Shown here: positions 1 through 6,123 of the stretch, piece after piece
How positions within the stretch are numbered: position 1 is the stretch's first letter
Layout: the number at the start of each line of letters is the position of its first letter
Assembly (NCBI GenBank): GCA_903856875.1
Contig: CAIODE010000395.1
Coordinates: 1 to 15,036 of the forward strand
Source of the DNA: an uncultured Burkholderiales bacterium
Lineage (GTDB): Bacteria > Pseudomonadota > Gammaproteobacteria > Burkholderiales > Burkholderiaceae_C
Direction of reading: 5' to 3'
DNA: 15,036 nt
Position numbers and translations under genes: made by a program
The notes under the pieces: model-generated
The model's input: only the letters and a program-made list of their open reading frames with translations
Told to the model about the DNA's origin: nothing
The model's database searches: none

Positions 1-109
1 GGTCAATTTGGACTTCATGACCCAGAGCTTCAAGACGTTTGATGCCGCGCTTAAAAGCAGTCTTGTCACGCACTGCACTGGAGGGAGAAAATATATAAAT
101 ATGACTCAT
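1..109 (-). CDS. ldcA: LD-carboxypeptidase (muramoyltetrapeptide carboxypeptidase), N-terminal 36 codons only, cut by the window edge
   Basis: The reading frame opens with ATG at 109 and runs off the window at base 1 with no stop. The residues are M-SHIYIFSPSSAV, then RDKTAFKRGIKRLEALGHEV and QID. This matches the start of peptidase family S66 LD-carboxypeptidases: a first beta strand ending in an S-P-S/G turn, then a helix with RG..RL...GH. In E. coli the same stretch reads LIAPSGY...RGIQRLTDAGHQV. The family removes the terminal D-Ala from the murein tetrapeptide during cell wall recycling in the cytoplasm. The catalytic Ser, Glu and His lie beyond the window. The ATG shares bases with the TGA of the upstream TadA-dehalogenase gene (ATGA, 4-nt overlap), so translational coupling is likely. 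Identification rests on a short N-terminus plus the tadA-ldcA neighbourhood I know from Comamonadaceae. Confidence 0.8.
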   Translation of the reverse strand, partial: MSHIYIFSPSSAVRDKTAFKRGIKRLEALGHEVQID

Positions 110-1512
110 GATGGGTTTATTTTGAAATACGTGACAGCTGATTCAGCAATGGATTGCCCGTGCTCTTGCACAAAATGCCCGGCCTGCGGCAACAGAATGG
201 GTGCTGGGCAAGCTTTGATGTTTTGCTGCAGTTCACGCATCACTGGTTCTCCCAGCACGGGGTCTTGAAGACCAATGGCCATCATGGTTTGGCCTTGCCA
301 CTGATTTCGCCAAAAGTGAAGGGCCTGTCTTGAGATCTCAGCACCAGGGCTGTTTTCATACTCAGGCACCATGGGTGGGAAAGCATGAAGTGCTGCGCGA
401 TGTCCGCGGTCTTTGAAGGGGCTGTTGTAGGCTTGCGTTTCTAGGGTGGACATGTGTTTGTTGCCTCGCGCAAAGAGCTTGGCCACATCAAAATCGGGAT
501 TGGCTTGGCACCACGCACGCCAACTTAAAAAACCTTCTGACAAGGTCTGGGTTCCCGTGGCCAATGCTGTGTTCATGACCAACAAACCAGCAAAGCGATG
601 GGGCATGTCCATGGGCAAAGTGAGCCCCAAAATGCCGCCCCAATCTTGAACAACCAAAATGATATGGTGCAAATCCAAACGTTCAATGAACTCTAGCAAG
701 ACTTGCCGGTGGAAATCAAAACTGTGTTGGTTGGCTTTTTTGAACTTGTCACTCTTCCCAAAACCAATGAGGTCGGGCGCCACAACGCGGTGGCCATGGC
801 CTGTGAAAGTGGGAATCATCTTTCGGAACAAATAACTCCACGCAGGATTGCCATGTAAACACAAATAAGTGAACTGGTTTTGATTCGATGCGTCTTGAGC
901 ACCTTGGAGATGCTCACTTTGACCTTCGTCCAAGTAGTGCAAGCGCAGGCCATTGAGCGAAGGCAAATCTGACACATAGTGTGCAACCCATGGGTAATCT
1001 GGGATGCCCTCAAACCATTCGTCGGGTGGCCTTAAGGCATCGTCGCGCAGTGGGTTCATATTGACACGCTTTGGTTTGAAAAATTGCTGCAAAAGTTGTT
1101 TGCATTCATTGGCTAAAACGCCGCCTGTCACTTCTGTGTGGTGATTGATGCCTTGATTGGAAAATACATTCAACACCGAACCTGCTGCGCCAGTTCTTGG
1201 CTCTGAGGCGCCAAAAACAACACGCGAAATGCGTGAATTGAGAATGGCTCCGGAGCACATGGTGCAGGGCTCTAAAGTGACGTAGAGGGTGCAATTTTCA
1301 AGCCGGTAATTGCCAATCGTTTGCGCAGCATCTCGCAAGGCCATGAGCTCCGCATGGGCTGTTGGGTCATTGCTAGCAACAGGCCCGTTGCGCCCCCTGC
1401 CAACAATGATGCCGTGACGTACAACAACGGCACCAACAGGAACTTCCCCAGCCTCACCTGCTTCTTTGGCCAGATCAATGGCTTCTTGCATCCACTGTAA
1501 GTCAGGGCTCAT
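106..1512 (-). CDS. tadA: TadA tRNA adenosine(34) deaminase fused to a DhlA-type haloalkane dehalogenase domain
   Basis: This 468-aa protein has two complete domains. Residues 1-150 are TadA, which deaminates A34 of tRNA-Arg(ACG) to inosine. The zinc site H53-A-E55 and P82-C83-T-M-C86 is intact, with Glu55 as proton shuttle, and the length matches stand-alone TadA. From about residue 152 the sequence is an alpha/beta-hydrolase closely resembling haloalkane dehalogenase DhlA. It has the oxyanion turn H220-G-N-P, nucleophile D290 in QDWGG, halide-binding W291 and probably W331, acid D417 in GLQD, and base H446 in GHFVQEHG. There is no stop between the domains, and the internal ATG at 1059 has no ribosome binding site. 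The ATG at 1512 was chosen because TadA homology begins there. The upstream ATG at 1596 lies deep inside paiB. The gene overlaps paiB by 11 nt and ldcA by 4 nt. The TadA role is near certain; the substrate of the hydrolase half is unknown. Confidence 0.93.
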   Translation of the reverse strand: MSPDLQWMQEAIDLAKEAGEAGEVPVGAVVVRHGIIVGRGRNGPVASNDPTAHAELMALRDAAQTIGNYRLENCTLYVTLEPCTMCSGAILNSRISRVVFGASEPRTGAAGSVLNVFSNQGINHHTEVTGGVLANECKQLLQQFFKPKRVNMNPLRDDALRPPDEWFEGIPDYPWVAHYVSDLPSLNGLRLHYLDEGQSEHLQGAQDASNQNQFTYLCLHGNPAWSYLFRKMIPTFTGHGHRVVAPDLIGFGKSDKFKKANQHSFDFHRQVLLEFIERLDLHHIILVVQDWGGILGLTLPMDMPHRFAGLLVMNTALATGTQTLSEGFLSWRAWCQANPDFDVAKLFARGNKHMSTLETQAYNSPFKDRGHRAALHAFPPMVPEYENSPGAEISRQALHFWRNQWQGQTMMAIGLQDPVLGEPVMRELQQNIKACPAPILLPQAGHFVQEHGQSIAESAVTYFKINPS

Positions 1513-2128
1513 GAGCCAATCCGAGTCGACGCATCCAGACCGCCAATGCTTTTTCAGATTCGTTGCCTGAATCATAGGCAGCGTGCATGGCTGCATGAGA
1601 CTCAGGTCGATGCTGATTGAGTTTGACTTTGGTTTGAACTTCTAACAATGTCATCTCAAAGGCCACAATCGCGTTCATCATGGGTTGCGTGTAGGTTTCA
1701 GGAAGGCCTCGCCATTGTTGCGCATAGGCAGGTTCATGATCGGCAATCAATTGTTTCAAGAGGGCATCTTTGGCTTCTTCGCCTTCCAAAATGCGAACTT
1801 CTGCTTTGACATGCACAGCCACATAACTCCAAGTAGGCACCCTGGTCAAATCCGGGTAAACGGCAGGCGACATGTAGGCTTGAGGCCCCATGAAGCTTAA
1901 AAGAACATGTGGACGCTTGTGCAAAAAGCCTGCATGAGGATTGCTTTTGGCAACATGGCCCAGCAGCACATCTTGTTGAGGGTCTGTTGCATGAGGCATC
2001 AACTTGATGGGGATGTGGCTGATGAATGGAAAGCCTTCATCATCGTTGGATACCAAACTGGCAAATGGATTCTCCAGAATGATGCTTCTGGCATGCTCAG
2101 GATGATTGAACTGTTTGGGTAAGTACAT
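1502..2128 (-). CDS. PaiB-family FMN-binding protein
   Basis: This 208-aa protein is full length for the PaiB / FMN_bind_2 family, a split-barrel flavin-binding fold. Diagnostic stretches are the N-terminal MYLPKQF, K61-S-N-P-H near the phosphate-binding region, G81-PQAYMSP, V97-PTWSYVAVH and K169-LNQHR near the C-terminus. Bacillus PaiB was described as a negative regulator of sporulation and protease genes, and annotation pipelines copy 'negative transcriptional regulator' from that. I see no DNA-binding domain, so a flavin-dependent enzyme or cofactor-binding role is equally possible. The gene starts 2 nt after the stop of the FemAB-like gene and its end overlaps tadA by 11 nt, so it is an internal cistron of a four-gene operon. 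Confidence 0.88.
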   Translation of the reverse strand: MYLPKQFNHPEHARSIILENPFASLVSNDDEGFPFISHIPIKLMPHATDPQQDVLLGHVAKSNPHAGFLHKRPHVLLSFMGPQAYMSPAVYPDLTRVPTWSYVAVHVKAEVRILEGEEAKDALLKQLIADHEPAYAQQWRGLPETYTQPMMNAIVAFEMTLLEVQTKVKLNQHRPESHAAMHAAYDSGNESEKALAVWMRRLGLAHEP

Positions 2129-2130
2129 GA

Positions 2131-3051
2131 TTAAATATAGGTTCCAGCCAAGCTTAAGACTTGGCCACCCGTACTCATTTTGAACCTAGCAATACCAGCG
2201 CTTCGAATGGTATTCACACCGCCCAGATCGAGCATGCGAATGCCTCTGGTGCGCAATTCTTCAATGCCTTTCCAAAGAATCAAATTGTGGGCATGCAAAT
2301 CACGCCCTTTGTCTGAGGTCCAACCAACTTGATACGTAGCGGCTTCACCATGAATCAAAAACATCATGGCTGCAATGCGATCGCGCCCCAAATCTGCACG
2401 CAAGGTCAAAATATTCTTGGCAGGTTGTTTGCGTGAATCCACATAAAGATCAAAAAACTGAATGGGCAGACCGTCTAATTTTTTGTCAGTTCGTTGTTTC
2501 ATTTCTGCGTCTAACAGCCAGCGGTATTGGCCGGCATTGGTGCCCACCCGATGAATTGTCATTTCACTGTTTTCGCCACCTACCAACCTGTGCCGCCAAC
2601 GACGGTCCAATTGCGCGCGCAATTCGTCCATGGAGGGTCTTAAGTCAAGCATGACCGTAGACATCCCTGTCATGATGCGGCGCATTGAATTCAAGCCATG
2701 CGGTTGACCCACAGGCACTTCGGGTGTGACGGCCATAAAGCGAATGCCTTTGAGCGGCAAGGATTTTTTCAAGGCGCTAAAGGCCTCAGCCTCTTCTTTC
2801 GGTGAAAGTGCTTGACTCCAAACAGGACCGCGTGTGCACAAAGCCATGGCGCCGAGGGCCCCCCACTTTCGAACAATGAACTGAGCCTGTGCAATTTGCA
2901 CACCCTCTCGCATCACTCTGGCTCGCAACACGGGCACTCCCAGAATGGCCAAGCTGGAGCCGTAGGCCCAGTCTTGTTGCAACGCAGCAGCAGCAATGGC
3001 ATGTCGGGCATCCCAAGCTTGAATGTCATGTCCCCCCCAATGGACTATCAT
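2131..3051 (-). CDS. FemAB-like GNAT-fold aminoacyl/acyltransferase
   Basis: This 306-aa protein resembles FemAB / BioF2-like GNAT-fold transferases. Residues near 27-31 carry the Q-x-W-x-x-G type motif (QQDWAYG). The C-terminal half has the AMMFLIHGEAATYQVGWTS strand pair, a helix with HNLILWKGIEELRTRGI, then LDLGGVN and the signature GIARFKMSTGG. Relatives transfer amino acids from aminoacyl-tRNA to lipid II or similar amines, but in Gram-negative bacteria the substrate is usually unknown. ATG at 3051 is preferred over an in-frame GTG at 3057 because AGGGGAG lies 5 nt before the ATG and abuts the GTG. The gene heads the paiB-tadA-ldcA operon, and ldcA in the same operon is loosely consistent with a cell wall role. 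A G7 run falls within codons 6-8. Confidence 0.82.
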   Translation of the reverse strand: MIVHWGGHDIQAWDARHAIAAAALQQDWAYGSSLAILGVPVLRARVMREGVQIAQAQFIVRKWGALGAMALCTRGPVWSQALSPKEEAEAFSALKKSLPLKGIRFMAVTPEVPVGQPHGLNSMRRIMTGMSTVMLDLRPSMDELRAQLDRRWRHRLVGGENSEMTIHRVGTNAGQYRWLLDAEMKQRTDKKLDGLPIQFFDLYVDSRKQPAKNILTLRADLGRDRIAAMMFLIHGEAATYQVGWTSDKGRDLHAHNLILWKGIEELRTRGIRMLDLGGVNTIRSAGIARFKMSTGGQVLSLAGTYI

Positions 3052-3081
3052 TGGCACTCCCCTGCTTTCATTGCAGATACT
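3051..3081 (+). promoter_or_regulatory. Possible promoter of the small membrane protein gene
   Basis: TTGGCA at 3051-3056 matches five of six bases of the -35 consensus. GATACT at 3076-3081 matches four of six of the -10, with a 19-nt spacer, which is longer than ideal. The predicted start of transcription near 3088 is almost at the ATG at 3091. This is a weak call. Confidence 0.22.
3057..3063 (-). promoter_or_regulatory. Ribosome binding site of the FemAB-like gene
   Basis: The minus strand reads AGGGGAG, five bases before the ATG at 3051. The alternative GTG at 3057-3055 would overlap this site, so the ribosome binding site settles the start in favour of the ATG. Confidence 0.65.
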
Positions 3082-3090
3082 GCATCAGTC

Positions 3091-3291
3091 ATGTTGAAGA
3101 AATTCATTGAAAAACGACGCGCCCAAACTGTGATGGGCCACAAACTAAAAGAACCTGGGCCCACCTGGCTGGCAGGATTTTGGGCCGCTATGTATTTCGG
3201 ACTGCCATTTTTGCTGTTCACGGTCATGATTGATATGGCGATTGAATGGTTTTCAGGCAAGTGTTATGGATTGTGGTGCTATTTTCAATGA
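3091..3291 (+). CDS. Small single-pass membrane protein, unknown function
   Basis: This 66-aa reading frame sits alone on the plus strand. It starts 39 nt from the divergent FemAB-like start and ends 10 nt before the convergent DUF1501 stop, so it fills an otherwise empty gap almost exactly. It has a basic N-terminus (MLKKFIEKRR, then MGHKLK), an E-P-G-P-T-W turn, one hydrophobic segment at about residues 26-53 (LAGFWAAMYFGLPFLLFTVM and onward), and two cysteines near the end (C58, C63). By the positive-inside rule the N-terminus should be cytoplasmic. No Shine-Dalgarno is visible before the ATG. A weak TTGGCA / GATACT promoter pair would place the transcript start within a few bases of the ATG, so the message may be leaderless. 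The minus-strand frame over the same bases (3048-3260) lacks protein-like features. I do not recognise a named family. Confidence 0.65.
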   Translation: MLKKFIEKRRAQTVMGHKLKEPGPTWLAGFWAAMYFGLPFLLFTVMIDMAIEWFSGKCYGLWCYFQ

Positions 3292-3301
3292 AGTTGGCTA
3301 C

Positions 3302-4564
3302 TTAAGCCTTGAAAAGACCGTCCAGCGCTGAATCCCATCGATATCCCGGAAATACTTCAGCCATTTTGTCCTGTCGAAAGCCTAAGCAGCGAACCAATGC
3401 TTGGGCAAATACACTTCTGAAGTCATGGTGTACTGGCAGATCCCGTCCTTCGTTCAGCTTGTCTTTGGCCAAACCATCCCAACGTCCGTGGTGTCTTCCC
3501 CCCAAGACCGCATTGCCCATCAGCCACATCACGTTGCCATGACCATGGTCGGTTCCGCGGGTGCCGTTTTCTGCGCAAGTGCGGCCAAATTCACTGGCCA
3601 TGATCACAAGGTCATTCGGCTCATTGAAAGCCATTCTGAGTTGAATGAGCGCATTGCTTAAATTGGTGAAATTATTGGCCAACAAGCCTGTCACATTCCC
3701 CTGATTGATGTGTGTATCCCAACCGCCTGATGACAAAAAACCTAGCTGCAAGCTTCTGTTTTGTCGCATCAAAATGCCAAGGTGCTTGGCATCCAGGGCC
3801 AAGCCTTGTGGCGATCCTGCACCGTTGTTGGCAGCTTGTTGTTCGCTGGAGGACGGCATGCTAGGCGTCTTTAACATGGCCGCTGTAGACATGCGGTTAT
3901 TGGCACCTTCCAGCATGGCCTTGGCCATCTTCTGGTCACCAGCATACAACTGCAACACAGCCTCACGTGTTTTGCTTTCAGCCATCGTTCCTGGCCTGGT
4001 AGCCAGTAAGCCATTGCCAACCAATTGAACGGGTCTAGGGCCAGACAAAATTCGGGGACTGCTTTCACCCACACCCAGAGCATGCAAGCCAATGCCTTCA
4101 TCAACCATGCCTGACAGCACATTGAGCCATCCTGCAGATGGTGAGCTGGAACCGGGTTTGCCAGTTTCCCAGTGGTATTGGGCGTCGAAATGCGATCGAG
4201 TGGTATCCGGTGATCCGGCACAGGGTATGGCGCTTAACAGGCCTTGCTGCCAAAGCGGTAACAAGTCTGCGCAAGCAGGGTGCAAACCAAACAAATCATC
4301 CAAGGCCAAGGACGTTCTGGGAGATCCATCTGGCGTAGGTATGCCAATGTTGGGGCGAATCTGCGCATAGTGCGCGTCGCCATGCGGCACCAACATGGAG
4401 AGGCCATCGTAGGCGCCACGCAAAAAAACAAAAACCATTCGACCTTCAGGCTTGGCTGAATCAGCCAAAGCAGAAAGGGCTGGTAATGCAAACGCACCCA
4501 GTTGCAGAGATTGCACAATAGCTTGACGGCGAGTGGGCAACATGCGTAGTGCGTTCATTGACAT
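3302..4564 (-). CDS. DUF1501 family protein with twin-arginine-like leader
   Basis: This 420-aa protein belongs to DUF1501, which has an alkaline phosphatase/sulfatase-like fold. The N-terminus carries T11-R-R-Q-A-I followed by a hydrophobic stretch ending near A34, a plausible twin-arginine export leader, so the protein is probably periplasmic. Family landmarks are F46-VFLRGAYDGLS, R123-SHFDAQ, G280-GWDTH, S324-EFGRT and G337-TDHGHG, whose His and Asp residues are candidates for metal binding. Its start overlaps the stop of the DUF1800 gene by one base (TAATG), the standard pairing for these families. ATG at 4558 is an alternative start two codons in. The biochemical activity of DUF1501 is not established, so only family membership and export are claimed. 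Confidence 0.9.
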   Translation of the reverse strand: MSMNALRMLPTRRQAIVQSLQLGAFALPALSALADSAKPEGRMVFVFLRGAYDGLSMLVPHGDAHYAQIRPNIGIPTPDGSPRTSLALDDLFGLHPACADLLPLWQQGLLSAIPCAGSPDTTRSHFDAQYHWETGKPGSSSPSAGWLNVLSGMVDEGIGLHALGVGESSPRILSGPRPVQLVGNGLLATRPGTMAESKTREAVLQLYAGDQKMAKAMLEGANNRMSTAAMLKTPSMPSSSEQQAANNGAGSPQGLALDAKHLGILMRQNRSLQLGFLSSGGWDTHINQGNVTGLLANNFTNLSNALIQLRMAFNEPNDLVIMASEFGRTCAENGTRGTDHGHGNVMWLMGNAVLGGRHHGRWDGLAKDKLNEGRDLPVHHDFRSVFAQALVRCLGFRQDKMAEVFPGYRWDSALDGLFKA

Positions 4565-6111
4565 TATTTGAAAACCAATTCAGAACTGCCCAACACAAAA
4601 CCCATTCTTTGTGACGGCCCCTGCTTCATGACTGCCTTTGCTGTGCTGTCGCTTAAGTAGGGATACAAATCAGAACGTTCAGGCACATTGCGAGCAATGC
4701 TTAGCGCAAAGTCAATGCGCCGAGTCAACGCTTCAGGTGTGAGCCAAGTGCTGGCATTGAAGGCATAGCCATCTGGCGTTTGCCAATTCTGAATGCCATG
4801 GCCTGCCACTGCAGCATAGCCAAAGGCTTGTAGCCATTTGGCTCGATCTTGTCCTGCATTCAGTGCACGCAAGCTGCCGCACGCAAAATCATAAGGCGTT
4901 CTGTAAAGTTTGTTGGCGGGATCCCAAAAGTCAGCACTGTTCAAAATCACTTGCATGACTTGATAAATATCGCCACCGGTTGACAAAAATGTTTTTGCCA
5001 TGCGATCAACAAGTGCTTTAGGTGGCTCGTCTGCAACAAAATATTGAGCAAGTCTGAGAGAAATTCGTTGCGCTGTTGCAGGATGGTTGGCTAAGAAGCG
5101 AATGGCTTGCTCCCCTTCCTTCATCCCCACAAATTGAACTGAACTTGGAATACTTTGACCCATGATTGTTTTAGTGCCTGATTCATGCAGGCGCATGACA
5201 AACTGAAAGCCATCTTGAGTCCGCGGCGCAACAGTCCAGCCAGTGAGCACCCTGGCCAATTCACGAACATCTTCTTGAGTGTAGCCGCCGTGTACGCCCA
5301 AGGTATGAAGTTCCATCAATTCTCGGGCGTAGTTTTCATTCAAACCGCGACTGCTTTGCCCAGCTCGAGCCGGTTGCGGACTGACGCTGAGCCATTGGTC
5401 CAAGTAGTAAAGCATGGCGGGATGCTTGGCACTGGCCAGCACCAGGTCTTCAAACTTGCCCAATGCATGGGCTCTGGCCACGTTGATGGCGTAGTGACCC
5501 GCAAAAGGTCGAACGATCCCTTTTTGTTGGTAAACATTGAAATGGTTGAACCAAAACTCTGTCATGCGGGCCAACAAGGGTTGTTCAACGTCGTCACTGC
5601 TGCAGCTGGCCAAACGCCAAGCAATGGCTTTATTAACCTGGGTGCGGTTGTAAAACAAGGCTTCAGACGGTTCTTGAAAATTGAAGCGCTTTTCGTTGAC
5701 GACCAACTCATTGATAGGCGTTCCGGGTACCACAGCAGCACGCGCTTCTCGTTCATGGCGTGCGCCATCAAAAATTGCAGGCAAACTGTCGTTGATGGAC
5801 GCCAAATCAGTTGGCAGTTTAGGACTTTCTAGGCTAGCCATGCGAGCAGCATTTAACAGGCTTAAGGCCCAGTCTTTTGGCTGAACATTTGACTTGATGT
5901 CAGCTAGCAAAAAAGGTGTTGGGCCATAGGTGAGTCGGTTAATGGCACGCCATTCGGCAGCGGCCCCTTTAGGTTCGACATTGCCAAAATCCAATGACGA
6001 AGTCAGAGAGGAAAGTGGCGATTGCGAACAAGCCACCAAACCTAAAAGAAAACAAAATTCAAGGACAAGCCACAAGGACTTGACACCATTGAATTTTGTC
6101 GATGGGTTCAT
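4564..6111 (-). CDS. DUF1800 family lipoprotein
   Basis: This 515-aa protein is a DUF1800 member. Landmarks are R59-LTYGPT, F186-WFNHFNV and the highly characteristic N258-ENYARELMELHTLGV, followed by GGYTQEDVRELARVLTGWT. The N-terminus is a lipoprotein signal: basic n-region with K6 and K11, hydrophobic core from about residue 12, and lipobox L25-V-A-C28. Ser at position +2 predicts outer-membrane sorting by the usual E. coli rule. A Glu at position 18 inside the hydrophobic core is unusual. The gene begins 12 nt after the guaA stop without a clear ribosome binding site and overlaps DUF1501 by one base. DUF1800 and DUF1501 proteins nearly always occur together and are presumed to act as an exported pair, but the reaction is unknown. 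Confidence 0.9.
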   Translation of the reverse strand: MNPSTKFNGVKSLWLVLEFCFLLGLVACSQSPLSSLTSSLDFGNVEPKGAAAEWRAINRLTYGPTPFLLADIKSNVQPKDWALSLLNAARMASLESPKLPTDLASINDSLPAIFDGARHEREARAAVVPGTPINELVVNEKRFNFQEPSEALFYNRTQVNKAIAWRLASCSSDDVEQPLLARMTEFWFNHFNVYQQKGIVRPFAGHYAINVARAHALGKFEDLVLASAKHPAMLYYLDQWLSVSPQPARAGQSSRGLNENYARELMELHTLGVHGGYTQEDVRELARVLTGWTVAPRTQDGFQFVMRLHESGTKTIMGQSIPSSVQFVGMKEGEQAIRFLANHPATAQRISLRLAQYFVADEPPKALVDRMAKTFLSTGGDIYQVMQVILNSADFWDPANKLYRTPYDFACGSLRALNAGQDRAKWLQAFGYAAVAGHGIQNWQTPDGYAFNASTWLTPEALTRRIDFALSIARNVPERSDLYPYLSDSTAKAVMKQGPSQRMGFVLGSSELVFK

Positions 6112-6123
6112 GTTTTAAAAGAC

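Noticed and set aside
1060..1080. Separate start for the dehalogenase half at ATG 1059
   Set aside because: No purine-rich ribosome binding site precedes it, and the frame is continuous with TadA. A minor internal start cannot be fully excluded.
1502..2128. Calling the PaiB-like protein a transcriptional regulator
   Set aside because: No helix-turn-helix or other DNA-binding region is visible; the label comes from a Bacillus genetic phenotype, so only FMN-binding family membership is claimed.
3048..3260. Minus-strand open frame of 70 codons in the gap before the FemAB-like gene
   Set aside because: It overlaps the small plus-strand gene, shows no membrane helix or family pattern, and would have to end inside the FemAB-like start region.
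5185..5832. Plus-strand open frame of 215 codons
   Set aside because: It is antisense to the DUF1800 coding region, which has a clear signature in that interval.
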